In this document: positions 48,175-62,994 of the stretch, one piece after another
Layout: each line of letters opens with the position of its first letter
Numbering within the stretch: position 1 is the first letter of the stretch
NCBI RefSeq assembly: GCF_000220395.1
Contig: NW_004086105.1
Span: forward strand, 1 to 62,994
Direction of reading: 5' to 3'
Source: Ichthyophthirius multifiliis
Lineage: Eukaryota > Ciliophora > Oligohymenophorea > Hymenostomatida
Length of the DNA: 62,994 bases
The notes under the pieces: model-generated
The model's database searches: none
Told to the model about the DNA's origin: nothing
What the model saw: the letters and a program-made list of their open reading frames with translations, nothing else
Made by a program: the position numbers and the translations under genes

Positions 48175-48786
48175 TCATTAGAAATAATATTCTTTAGTAG
48201 CTAATGAATCTCCATTACTACTAAGGATTTCATTTTAGAATTTCTATAATATAGATGATTAATTATTAATTTATAATATAATTTTATAAAAGTATGCTTT
48301 TAAAAACATTCTTTCATTTCCTAATTCAACTAAAAACTCTAAAGTATAAATATAGTTTTTATCTTCATAAATATATTCCCTCGCATTCCAAAATCTCCCG
48401 ATTTTTTCAAAAGGTATTTCTAATATAAATTTACTTTCATTTTCATATTTTAAATAACTCAAAGGTATTTCATAAAAACGTCCTTAAAAACTTTTATTAT
48501 AAACTCCTCTTTTTACTTTTTTTAAACATTCTAATAAATTTTATTATTTTCCTTTTGGGAAGTTATAATTAAATAAAATTTTCAATACGTTATTTTAATA
48601 AATTTCTGGTGTTATATTTAATTTTATATCTTTCACATTTGTACCTACATCTACATCACATTATGTAGGCCTTATAATTTTTCTTCCTGTTTCGTCTAAT
48701 TCTGGCAATTCTTCCTATTCTTCCTATACTTATTATTCCTGACAGAAAAGCATATAAAAGAAAATAAATACTATTAATAATTTCAT
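48175..48786 (-). CDS. secreted protein of unknown family, 203 aa
   Basis: Single exon. The N-terminus MKLLIVFIFFYMLFCQE is a clear signal peptide with a probable cleavage site after Cys-Gln or nearby. An acidic linker (QEEQEELPELDE) follows, then a globular domain of about 160 residues: CDVDVGTNVKDIKLNITPEI, KGKQQNLLECLKKVKRGVYN, FQGRFYEIPLSYL and IGRFWNAREYIYEDKNYIYT. Two cysteines could form one disulfide. There is no further membrane span, so it is probably lumenal or exported. Not recognised. Confidence 0.8.
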
Positions 48787-48989
48787 TTTTTTTTTTAAAA
48801 AAATAATTAATAAATATAGTAATATTTTTTAATAATATCTTTTTTTTTTTTTTTTACATAAAACTAAAAAAAAAAAAAAAATATTAAAGAAAAAAAAAAA
48901 AAAGAGGAAAGGAAAAAAAATTATAAATAAAATAAAAACAAAATATAAATAATATAATTAAAATAAAAGAATATATTTTATTCTAAATT

Positions 48990-52444
<3,455 letters not shown>

Positions 52445-52886
52445 ATTTAATTATATTTTACTAAATTTTTTTTATTAAATTTAAAAAAGTTTTTTTTTAG
52501 AGTTATTTTTTTATAACTTTTTTTATTCATGCTTTTTATATTTTTTTAATTTATTGTTTTATTTTATAAAAAAAAGTCGAAATTCAATTACAATATTCAT
52601 TTATTTTATAAAATCTATATATAAAATTTTTAAAAAAATTAAAATATTATATTTAGTAAAAAAGTAAATTAATTAATTAATTTTAACTAATAATCATAAT
52701 ATATTAATAATAAAACTAAAATTAAATAAATATTGTGACTTATTTATATTAATTTATAAACCGTAAATAGAATTATAAAATAATAAACAAAAAATTAATT
52801 ATTATTTAAATTATAAAGAATAATATGTATATATAATAAAAAAAAAATATATAAATATATAAATATACAAATATATAAATATATAA

Positions 52887-52918
<32 letters not shown>

Positions 52919-53037
52919 TTTTATATATTTTTTTTTATTAAATATATAAAAATTATCTTTTATTTATATCAAAAATATAAAATTAAAAAAAATATTTATA
53001 TATATAGACAAAATATCATAATTTTTATCAAAAAAAT
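52445..53037. other. intergenic, no gene seen
   Basis: It lies between the PKG start and the TTLL stop (both minus strand). It includes an (AAATATAT)-type array and a TA tract at about 52848-52920. Confidence 0.6.
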
Positions 53038-54898
53038 TCATTTTTTTAAATTAAAAGTATGAATTTTTAAACTTTAATAACTATTAGGTATTATTTATTC
53101 CCACATATTATATCTATCATTATAATTTTTAACTGGATAAACCTATTACTATTATTTAAATTTAACTTTAGGATAATGAACATCAATAGTTAATTTAAAA
53201 GCATCGTCTATATATAATATTTAAAATAAAAAAAAATATATATATTGAAAAATTAATAACAAAAACCTAACATTCTTTTTAATAAATTAGATACAATTTC
53301 ACTTGATTATTCTAAACAAGGATTGGTGTTAACTTCAATAAGCCAAGTATTAAAATAATTATCAATAATAAAATCATATCCGAAGATTTCAAAGCAATAT
53401 TTTCTTTCTAAAATATTAATTTTATTTTTAACAGAATTAAAACTTAGAGATATTATTTCCTTAATTCTTTAAATTATTTTCATCTAAAAATTTATATTTA
53501 TATTTTTCTATTTTAAATAATTCTAAAATTATTCAAAAGAAAGTTAATTCCCTTATTCTTATTATCCATATTTTTTAGAATTCTATTATATCGCATTATT
53601 AGTTAAATGAATTATATTATTTTTCAAAGAATTCTCATTTATTTCATATTTCTCACTTGATAATCTAATATAACCTTCTCTATAAAAATAAAAAAAATAT
53701 ATGAAAACAAAGAAATAAAAAAATCATACTAAAACATATAAATTTTCATATCCTAAGTTATTAAAACCCATATTCTAATATCGAATTTTCTTTCATTAAT
53801 TAAAAAAGGTTCTTCAATATATTTTTGGATTACAAATTTAGAAATTTGATTATTTTTTTTCTTAAAAAGGTTATAAATATTTTCCTTTTATATTTAAGAT
53901 TAAATCATTTATATATGTTTTTCCTAATATTCCTATAAAATCTTATTTAATTATTATAAATTATTAAATATTTATATTCCCCGTCCTCTATTATTATCCG
54001 CAGGTTTTATAATCCAAACATTATTTCCTTTAAAAAGACTCTAATGTACTCTAGGAATTGAAAATCCTAAAAATTTATTTTCCCTTTTAATATATGATGA
54101 ATAAAACATGTTTTTATGATAATTTTTTCTTCTAATTATTTCCGCAGCTATGTAATCGGAATTATTTTTATTAGATAACTTAAAATAAAAGTGTAAAAAA
54201 TCCTCAAAATCATTCTAAAATCCATCCAGTTCATAATCTATTGTAAATGTTAAAGGCGTTATATCAAATAAATGTATTTATTATTCTGAACATTATATTT
54301 CGAGATTTTTTATAAGTTTTATTTTAGAAGATAATTCTTTATGAAATTCAAAATGATTTACCACTATTTTATTTTAGTATTTATTTGGTTTTAATTTGTC
54401 ATATTTTATTCCTAATGTTGTTTATTACCAAAGAAAATCATATTAAATATTTTAATTTTGTTGAACTTCTTTCCAATTTCCTCTATTTTATAAAATCTCT
54501 CGAACAAGTATATGATTATTACCAGTTCCTAATAAAAACTTTATATATATATATATATATATTTAACCATATATTTTTTTTTACTTAATATGTATTTGAA
54601 GTTTAACATTATAAAAATGCTTAAAATTAATTTGTTTGGAATTATTATTAGTAATTTAATTATATTTATTTCATTAAAAAATTGCTTCTTTTTAATTTAT
54701 TTTCTTTTTTTTTTTAAAAAAAAATATATAAATAAATATTATTTTGATAATTGCACACATTTTTTTAATTATACTTATTTAATTTGAAGAGTTTTGTTTA
54801 GGATAAGTGTCAAAATCAGTATTTAATTAAACTTTGTTATTTATTAATGGCTATTGTTAAATATTTTTAAATAATTCAAATTGCTTTATTATTGGCAT
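53038..54898 (-). CDS. TTLL: tubulin tyrosine ligase-like enzyme (TTLL), probable glutamylase/glycylase
   Basis: ATP-grasp ligase that adds amino acids to tubulin tails. Exons on the minus strand are 54898-54775, 54703-54585, 54538-53730, 53679-53267 and 53207-53038; phases agree, 544 aa. Core motifs: FLLGTGNNHILVREIL, FLGFSIPRVHQSLFKGNNVW, IIKPADNNRGRGI (ATP-binding), FLINERKFDIRIWVLI, GYIRLSSEKY, NIIHLTNNAIQ and FGYDFIIDNYFNTWLIEVNT followed by NPCL (metal/ATP site). The Met at 54898 is the only in-frame ATG, but the frame stays open upstream, so a further exon cannot be excluded. TTLL subfamily cannot be decided by eye; glutamylation or glycylation of ciliary microtubules is the likely role. 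Confidence 0.92.
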
Positions 54899-55179
54899 AT
54901 ATTTTATCGCCCTTTTTTTCTTTATTTGTTTAATCTATTATTATTATTAATCTGGTGTTTAACTTTATTTATTTAAAAACTAATTATAAATATTTATTTA
55001 TTTACGAATAATCTTGAGTTTATATTGGTGTAGAAATATAATTGATATATTATATTTACATATGATTTTAATTCTGCATTTATATGAAATATATTATAAT
55101 ATAAAAATATAGAGAAAAATAAAAAAAATATTTAACGTAAAAAAATTTTATTAAATGTGATTTATATAATATATATATA

Positions 55180-55211
<32 letters not shown>

Positions 55212-56007
55212 TAAATAAAATATTATATCAATTAATTTTATTTTTAATAAAAAATTACTTTTTCTTATTTATTTTTTAAAACAAAAAAAATATACAAATA
55301 TTAAATAATATAAAATAATATAAAAAACAAATTTATATATTTTTATATATTAATTTAAATATTTAATTTATTTATTTTTTGTTTAAATTAAATAATTTAA
55401 AATCATATAATTTTTTTTTAACTATTATATAATTTATAAATAATTACTCAATATATTCTTTACTTTTTTAGATACTCTTTAAATTTATTATTATATATTT
55501 ATTTATTTTTTCTAAAATAAAATATAATATAAGTTTAATAATATTTAACATTTATTTTAATATTTCGAAAATTTTAATACACTTAAGATGAAATTAATTT
55601 TCCCCATATTTCTCAAACTTTTTTAAAACAATTTAATCAAATTTAATTTTATATAATTTAAAAGTAATATTTAAAATTCATATATATTAATTATAATATA
55701 TTCCAGAATTTCTTTTTTAAAATTAATTTAAATAAATTATATATGAAATTTAATAAAAAAGTATTACTATAAATATAATTATAATAAAAAGATAGTTCAA
55801 AAAAATAAAACTAACAAACAAACAAATATAAAAATAAGAATATATATAATAATAATAAAAAAAAAATTATTTAAAAAAGTATTTTATTTAATCTAAATTA
55901 CCCCAATAATAATAATAATAAAAAAAAAAAAACTCTTTATATAAACAAAAAAGAAAGAAAAAAAATAAAAGGAGATTGAATAAACATAGAAATATATAAA
56001 TTATAAA
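54899..56007. other. divergent intergenic region
   Basis: About 1.1 kb of A/T DNA separates the TTLL gene (-) from the bZIP gene (+). Several TA tracts are present (about 55170-55210); no gene seen. Confidence 0.6.
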
Positions 56008-56478
56008 ATGATATAATCCCCATATTTTTCTTCTAACTTCCTAGAAGAAAATTCTCATTAAAACCAAACTTAAACACTGTAAACAGAGACTTCAACGAAG
56101 CCTAATTATAATTATTAAATACATGAGGAAAACCTCAAAATAATAAAAAACTTAATTGAACCTTAATTAAACTAAAAAAACAGATAAAAAAAAAAATATA
56201 AAAACAAAAATTAAGTCAAGAGGAAAAAATAAATAAATAAAGAGAAAAAAATCGAATAAGTGCACAAATATCACGAGATAATAAAAAAAAATAACATATT
56301 AAATTATAATATGATTTACAAGAATTAAAAATAGAAAATTAGAAATTAAAAAAATAACTAGAAGAATAGAAATGTCAAAAATGTGGAAATATAGGATTTG
56401 TAGAATATAATTATAACTCAAATAAATCAAAAAAATATCACGAAGTTTTATTAAATTAAAAATCTGATTAAACTCAAT

Positions 56479-56522
<44 letters not shown>

Positions 56523-57311
56523 TAAAAATAATATTCACAATAACAATAATAATTATAATAGCATTAATAAAATTAATTTAATTTCTTTCAATATTTATTC
56601 TAACAATAGCACATAAGCGTTGATGAAAATCAAAACACTTCAAACAATTATACAAGTAATTCTTATTAATTCGGAAAAAATTATTTGAATAATACTTTTA
56701 TCCTTTTCGTTTTTTATTTAATGCTTATTTTAAGTTCAGGAGATAATAATTCTTCTTTAGAATCATCGGATAATGCATATTTATAGTAAATAATATATAA
56801 TAATTATGGCTAATTTTAACAAATATACGAAGAATGCAAAAAATTAAACTAAGAATAACTTTTGGAATGTCTAATTAAATAAATTAATGTATTAAACAAA
56901 AATTAAAATTCAGAATTTGAATAAAAAAATGAAATAACATATACTAATTTATTCTAATAATTATAAGAAATAAGCTAAAAATTTGAATAAAATAACTAAT
57001 ATTTAAATTCAGAATTATAAGAAGGACTAAAAAAGAATTATGATGAAAAATTAGAAACATTAAAAAATATTAAATTATTATATTTTAAAAGAAATAATTT
57101 ATTTGAGGTAAAATTGAAAGAAAAATCTTAATAAATTTAGCAATAAAAAAATTATAAATATAATTCAAAAATTTAAAATATAAATTCAAATAAATAAAAT
57201 TGTTATTTATATGAAACTTAAAATGAAAATAATCAAAAAAAAGAAAGATAAGGATTAAGTAATAATAATAATTACTTAAATATAAATATAAAAGATTTTA
57301 ATTAATAATGA
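56008..57311 (+). CDS. bZIP transcription factor with Gln-rich region and hydrophobic segment
   Basis: Sequence-specific DNA-binding factor. From ATG 56008 (MIQSPYFSSNFLEENSHQNQ) the frame is open to a run of eleven A (56186-56196). The bZIP region lies one base out of frame beyond it and runs to TGA 57309. One extra A would join them, with no intron needed. Basic region: KNRISAQISRDNKKKQHIK, with the N-x7-R signature. Leucine zipper: LQYDLQELKIENQKLKKQLE. A CQKCG pair follows, then a poly-Gln run (TAA codons), then a hydrophobic stretch TFILFVFYLMLILSS and about 180 residues of Gln/Asn/Glu-rich sequence. The hydrophobic stretch is short for a membrane anchor, but its position downstream of the bZIP recalls ATF6/OASIS-type factors. 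Confidence 0.83.
56481..56518 (+). repeat. (TAA)n tract coding poly-Gln in the bZIP gene
   Basis: A run of TAA triplets read as glutamine in the frame of the bZIP domain. Confidence 0.85.
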
Positions 57312-57334
57312 GAAAAAAGGAAGTTTGAAAATAA

Positions 57335-57367
<33 letters not shown>

Positions 57368-58408
57368 TATTTATATATATAATATTTACATTTACATTTA
57401 TATATCTATTATCAATTTTAAATTTAAATTTAATATTTTTTTATTTTATTAATATCTTTTAAAATAAAATTAGTTTTAGATTAATAAATTTTTATAATTA
57501 TATTAATTTTTTCTAAAATATAATATAAAAAACATAAAATTAATCTATTTTTTATTTAATAAATTCTTTTTTAAAATAAAATATAGATTAAAACATTTAT
57601 ATTATAAAAATCAAATTAAAATTTTTTTAAATTTGTTATAACTATATATATATATTATTTTTTATTTAAATTTTAATATTTTTGATCATTTATATTTTAA
57701 ATTCTTTTTTTTTTAAATGTCTTAATATATATATTTATTTAAATGAATTTAGTTTTTTGATTTGTTTAAATTTATTTTATTAATTATAATTTTTATTATT
57801 TAATAAATTATATTTTATTTTAAATTTTACTTTTTTTTTATTTACAATTATTTATAAATAATTAAAAAAATTTAAAAAAAACATTAATATTATAATTTTT
57901 TTTTTAAATTAATATTATCTTTCTTTTAAAAAATATATTTTTTTTCAATATATATTAATTACTATATTATTATGATTAATTGTACTTTAAATGTCATATT
58001 TTTTTTATATAATTTACAATAAATATAATAATATCGTTATTTAATTTTATAATATATGTATTTATATAATATTAAAATAAATCAATTTAAAAATTTATTT
58101 ATGAAACTATAAAAAATTATAATTTCAATTTAAAAAAATTATAATTCCAATTTAAAAAAAAAATTTAAATAATATTTTAATTATAATAATAAAATATTTT
58201 TATTTTTCTGTTTAAATTTTTAATTTTTAAATTTTAAAATAAAATATATAAAATAACATATAAAAAAGATTATATAAATATATAAGAATTTTATAAAATT
58301 TTTTTTTTTTTTTTAATATAAAAATAAATTAAACACAATATAAAAAAATATAAATATCTCATCTTTTACTATAACTCTTCATATAAACTATTTTCAAATT
58401 AATAATTT
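57312..58408. other. convergent intergenic region
   Basis: About 1.1 kb between the bZIP stop (+) and the C2H2 gene stop (-). It is nearly pure A/T runs; nothing seen. Confidence 0.6.
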
Positions 58409-59365
58409 TCAAAAATCAAATATTAATAGATTCTTTCTAAAACTAATAAATTATAAAAATTAAAATATATAAATAATATATATATATAGTATAATTTTTA
58501 ATATATTAATGAATATTTTTTATTTTTCTATTTTTTATTTATTTTTAAATAAACAATTAAAACCAATTTTTAAATTTTTTTATATAAAATAAAATTACCA
58601 TATTGCATTTATCAATAGTTGAGTCTGAGCCTAATCTAGATTTACTGTTTTTTTATTTAAATTTACTTTTTCTTTATTATTCATTTATTCAAAATATTCA
58701 GAATGTTTAAGTTTTATATGTTAGCTTAAAGATCCTTCCGATCCATATACTTTTTTACAGGAATTACATGGACATTAGAAATTTCGATCAATTTAATTAG
58801 CTGTTCTTCGATTTCTTTTTAATTTTAGGTGTTATTCTAATTATTAATTCTCGAGTTTTTCAATATTTTCGATTAGAGTATTTTTTTCTTGCTACAGAGA
58901 TTTAATCTATAAATTAGTTTTTTATAATTATTTTTATTTAGTTTAAAAAGTAATTTTATTTATAAATATAAATATTATAAATATATATATATATATATAT
59001 CTATATATATATTTTATATAAAAAACTAATATTTATATAATTTATTTTAATAATTAATTTACTTAATTTAAAAGTAATAAGTTCGCTAAATAATATGTAC
59101 AAGCTTCACTTTAATAATAATTTATATCGTATTCAGGCGTTATTTTACCTTTTTTATTTATTTTAATATAAAAAAATTAAAAAAATATTTTTTATATATA
59201 TATATTTTTTATTTATTTTTTACTTGAAAGTTAAGGTGTTTCTTAATTAGAATTCTCTTTTTCAAATTAAGAATTTGTTTTAGTTATAAATTCGTTTATT
59301 TTAATAAGAGTATTAGGTGGACTTTTTATTGTAGTAGGACTCGTAGAAGGTACATAAGGTTTCAT
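58409..59365 (-). CDS. C2H2 zinc-finger protein, 189 aa
   Basis: Exons on the minus strand are 59365-59224, 59148-59063, 58906-58599 and probably 58442-58409, phases consistent. The N-terminus has a Ser/Thr-Pro segment (MKPYVPSTSPTTIKSPPNT). A coiled segment (LQQEKNTLIENIEKLENQQL) precedes one classic finger, C-x4-C-x12-H-x4-H (CPCNSCKKVYGSEGSLSQH, then IKLKH). The finger is followed by a Lys/Asn/Gln tail. A single finger with a coiled coil suggests nucleic-acid binding as a dimer or complex subunit, which is inference. The last exon is uncertain: reading through the 156-bp intron reaches the same TGA with no frame change. Confidence 0.75.
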
Positions 59366-60606
59366 TTATAATTGTTTCGTTTTTTATTTTTTTTATTTAT
59401 TTTTTTGTATTTATATATTTATTTATTGTAATATTTTTTTATAAATATTATAAATATTTTTTATATTTATTTTTAAATTTAATTATTTTATATAAATCAA
59501 TTTTATGAATACAAATTAAATAATTAAATTTTAATATATATTATTATTTAAAATGTTAAATATTTTATTTTATTATAATAAAATATATAATTATATTATA
59601 AATATTTTAATAATATATTTTTTTATTATTTATTATATTTTAAATAATTATTTTTATTTTAATTTTCATATTTTTTTATTTAATATTTAATTAAATATTT
59701 TCTCTAATAATTTTAAAAAATTATTTTTATATAAGTATTTTAAAGTTTTTAAATATTTATATTTTTTTAATATATTAAAAAAGTATAGGTTTTAGATTAT
59801 ATAATAATATTTATATTAAAAACTAAAAAGTAAATAAATATAAAAAAATTAAAAAATTGAATATATGAAATAAAATAATTTATTTTTAGAATTTTTTTTT
59901 TTATATTTTGATTATTGTTAAAATAATATTATAAGTATTTTATTTTTATATAATTAAAATTTTCAATTTTTTTATCTAAATTGCTTAAAAATAATTAAAA
60001 ATAAAAAATATTAATTAATAATCTTTTAAACTAAATTATAAATTTATAATTTAATATATATTTAATGTTATATATATAATAATTAGATTTTTTTTAGTTT
60101 AATCCGAAATTGGATACATTTTATTAATTAAAAATTTATAGAAAAATATATATAAAATTATTATTAATTCATTAAAATATTTTTATTTTACTTTTTTATA
60201 AATAACAAATTAAATTAAAAATATAAAAATGGATAATAAAAAATTATTTTATATTTTATTTTAGTTTAAAATTTATATAAATTTTCATTTATTAATAATT
60301 ATTTGTCATATTTCAATAAAATTAATTAGATTAAATTTTAATTTTATTTAAAACAAAAATTTATAAAATTATAAAAATATTTTATATAAGAAATAAAACA
60401 TTAAATTCAATATAATATAATATATTAGAAAAATTATTAAATATATCTATATTATTATATAAAATATTAATAAACATTTAAATAATTATATATAAAATAA
60501 TTTATATTTATAAATAAACTATTATTAAAATTTATATATTTATATTCTTATTTATATAATTATTTTTATTAATAGATTATAATATGAATCCATATTTTTA
60601 TTAAAA
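59366..60606. other. long A/T intergenic region
   Basis: About 1.2 kb with no coding structure on either strand and no RNA-like island. Confidence 0.6.
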
Positions 60607-61275
60607 TCATTATAATTTTTTGTCATTATATTTAATTAAAAGCTCATTTGATAAGCAATCCTAATCTTCATTTATTAACTTAAGAAATCCATAAACTAAA
60701 AGTATTTCTAATTTCGTATTTTTTCATTAATAAATGTATTTTAATATTTTTAACGATTTTTTATGAAATTCTTTATATCTTACTCAAAAAAAAAAATCAT
60801 AGCATATTTAATATTCCCAAATCTAATAATATTTTAAGACATTTTATTTAATTATATATCGTTTCCCCTTTATATATATAATTAAAGTCTAAATATTTAC
60901 CAAAAACCTAATAAAACATATTAAATGATACAATTTTAGTCCCATTTTTCATCATTTTCTCGATTTCTCAATAAGCTCAATCAAACCCCATCTTTATAAA
61001 AATTTAAACTAAACCTAATATTACCAATTTGAATTTTAAAGGAAAATCTTAGAGCAGAATTTAAGGATAATCATAATAGATTAAAATATATTATCGGTTT
61101 CAAATTTGTATTCTAATATGACCTAATTTTTCATATGAAATCCAATATATATGGATATAATTTTCTATTTGTTAGTATTTTTATATCGCCTTTCCATCTT
61201 CAGTTTGCTAATTATTTATTGTTTCCAACTATATATACTATTTCCATATAATTTTACATAAAATTTTATTTATTA
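60607..61275 (-). CDS. coding-looking region, frame unresolved
   Basis: From about 61260 down to a TGA at about 60950, one frame reads as a plausible protein (KLKMERRYKNTNKQKIISIY, FETDNIFQSIMIILKF, QRWGLIELIEKSRK). Further down, different frames look coding in turn (ENDEKWDQNCIIQYVLLGFW, then NEDQDCLSNELLIKYNDKK ending at TGA 60607). Homopolymer runs, including eleven A at 60786-60796, separate them. Either unrecognised introns or base-count errors interrupt one gene of roughly 200 codons. Family not recognised. Confidence 0.4.
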
Positions 61276-61358
61276 ATTTTTTTTTTTTTGTATTTAAAAA
61301 ATTAAAATTTTTCTTATATAAAATTAATATATTTTTTTTTTTTTTTTTCATTAATTTT

Positions 61359-62779
61359 TCAAATATGTAATTTTTTAGAATTAATTTTTTTTAATTTTTA
61401 TTCAAAAAAATTGGCTTTCCTCGAATTTTACTAAATAGGAGAAAGCGAAGATCTCAAATAAATATTAGAATGACTAGAATCCTTTTTTTATTATTTAATT
61501 TATTCAAAAATACATTTAACAGGGCTTCCATTAAAAATTTTAATAAATTTTTTTTAATTGTTTTTCTTAAAATTGTTTGACAAAATCAAAGTATCATTAT
61601 TATTAATTTAAACTTGAGTATTTTTCTATTCTTTCATTTAACTTTTGGATATTCTTTCGTTAGTTAAAATAATATTCTTATGATTTATAATAGATTAATA
61701 TTTATTTCCTGTATTCATTAAATTTTAATAGCTTTTATTAATGAAGTCTAATTTTATTTTCTCTTAGGGAGATAATTATCTTTAACTTATAGTTTTATGA
61801 AATATGTTTTTAGAAAAAGAATTCTCGTTTTTTTATTATTTAATATTATTATTTTAAATATTTTAAATTTCCTTTTGTTTTTATTTCCTTTAAAATTCAA
61901 AGTATTTATATTCATTTTCTAAATTAATATCTTCTATTCCGTATTTCTTGCAATTTAATTATGTTTATATATGTTAAATAAATACTTTAGACTTCCTATT
62001 ATTCATAAAAGGACTAGTTATTATTGTTTAAGAGTCTATTGTTTATAAAGAATTAGTATTTTCTTCAAATAATTCACCATTATATACTTTTTTTCGGGTA
62101 ATTATTTTCTTATTTATATCTTCTTAGTATTTGTTTCGAGTATTTTTATATTTATTACAAAAGAAATGTCTTCTTATTATTTATTTTTATATAATTTTAT
62201 TTTATTATTAATAAATTCTATTAATAATTTATAATTTTGTAATATTTTTCCACAAAATTTAAGAAAAGTTTGATTTAAAGTTTCTAAAAGAAAATTTAAA
62301 TTAAAATAAAAAAACTCTAAAAAATCTTCTTATTTTTTATATTAAAAAATCTCTTCTTTTTCTTTTATTTTTTATAAAAATAATAAAATATCATTTTAAC
62401 TTAAAAAATTAAAAAAAACTCTATTTAAAGTAAATAAATTTGTAATATTTTTTTCGTTTTGTTAAAATAAAGATGAAAATTTATCAGTAATTTTACAATT
62501 TAATATATTAAAAATTTCATTTAGTTCTTTTTGGTTATTTTTTATTATTTTCTCGAATTCGAAAACTTCAGTTTTTTTTAAAGAATTTTATATTTTTAAA
62601 ATCTCACAGCAAATATTTATTTATCTATTTATATTTTCAAAAAACTATTATATAATTTAAAAAAAAGAATTAATAGTAAAATCATTTTCATTAAAAATAC
62701 ATAAATTAAATTGTTATTATCCTAAAGATTTCTAAACTTACAAATATTATTAATTATATTCTAATAATTGTTAATTCAT
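61359..62779 (-). CDS. Asn/Lys/Glu-rich coiled-coil-like protein, junction unresolved
   Basis: From ATG 62779 (MNQQLLEYNQQYLQVQKSLG) one frame is open to about 62160. It reads as a helical charged protein (TEVFEFEKIIKNNQKELNEI, LQKIKEKEEIFQYKKQEDFL). From about 62130 to TGA 61359 the adjacent frame reads on (NKKIITRKKVYNGELFEENT, TIITSPFMNNRKSK, SPVKCIFEQIKQQKK, SNIYLRSSLSPIQQNSRK). No intron that changes phase correctly was found between them, so an undetected splice or a miscounted homopolymer is likely. The C-terminal part has several Ser-Pro sites. The frame is also open upstream of the chosen ATG. Family not recognised. Confidence 0.55.
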
Positions 62780-62956
62780 ATATTATTTATTCTCAATTTT
62801 ATTAATTAATGAAAGTAAAATATTATCTTAAAAATCTTTTTATATGTAAAATTAATTAATTAAATATTAATCAATAAAAACATTAAATCTTTATTATAAT
62901 AAATTAAATTTATAGATCTAAAAAAGAAAAAATATATATAAAATATAAAAAATTTA

Positions 62957-62994
<38 letters not shown>
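62957..62994. repeat. (TA)n microsatellite at the window edge
   Basis: The window ends inside an alternating TA tract, a common place for assemblies to break. Confidence 0.9.

Noticed and set aside
54385-54787. Plus-strand ORFs opposite the TTLL gene
   Set aside because: They lie antisense to well-supported TTLL exons and read as low-complexity hydrophobic sequence.
62957-62994. Telomere at the right end
   Set aside because: The end is a (TA)n tract with no CCCCAA/TTGGGG repeats.

Overview
This window looks like macronuclear DNA of an oligohymenophorean ciliate. Base composition is extremely A+T-rich throughout. Conserved proteins read through only if TAA and TAG are glutamine and TGA is the sole stop. 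Introns are short (about 36-150 bp, a few longer), A+T-rich, and nearly always GT...AG. The composition resembles Ichthyophthirius, but that genus assignment is inference. No telomeric repeats, transposons, viral remnants or CRISPR arrays were seen.

Layout. 0.8-4.3 kb: two small unknown ORFs, then a Cdh1/Fizzy-related APC/C activator (-). 5.3-13.6 kb: a 1,697-aa cysteine-rich GPS/5-TM surface protein and the kinesin-II subunit KAP3 (both +). 14-20.5 kb: an unclear gene, NAP1 (-), tyrosine aminotransferase (-) and an Nramp metal transporter (+). 20.6-27 kb: a 2,024-aa cysteine-rich 5-TM protein (-) related to the first. 27.6 kb: tRNA-Gly(GCC). 27.8-38.5 kb: alpha-tubulin acetyltransferase (+), an unknown 4-TM protein (-), a small unknown gene (+), a Mei2-like RNA-binding protein (-), a low-complexity gene (+) and ribosomal protein eL30 (+). 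39.7-48.8 kb: unknown proteins, a B-box-like zinc protein, mitochondrial ICT1/mL62, an ankyrin/RING-like protein and a secreted protein (all -). 49-55 kb: cGMP-dependent protein kinase and a tubulin tyrosine ligase-like enzyme (both -). 56-63 kb: a bZIP factor (+), a C2H2 protein (-) and unresolved low-complexity coding sequence (-).

The genes are single-copy housekeeping and cell-biology genes on both strands and do not form operons. KAP3, tubulin acetyltransferase and a TTLL enzyme act in ciliary transport and tubulin modification, and PKG commonly signals there. Cdh1, NAP1 and Mei2 belong to cell cycle, chromatin and meiosis; eL30 and ICT1 to translation.

In several genes the frame breaks at an A/T homopolymer (NAP1, ankyrin, bZIP, the 36-kb gene), and KAP3 carries one in-frame TGA. 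Assembly indels are the simplest explanation for the homopolymer cases. The NAP1 site, however, is exactly an A AAA AAG heptamer in the right register, and the KAP3 TGA is not an indel, so both deserve a direct check. All exon coordinates come from manual translation with codon phase checked at each junction.
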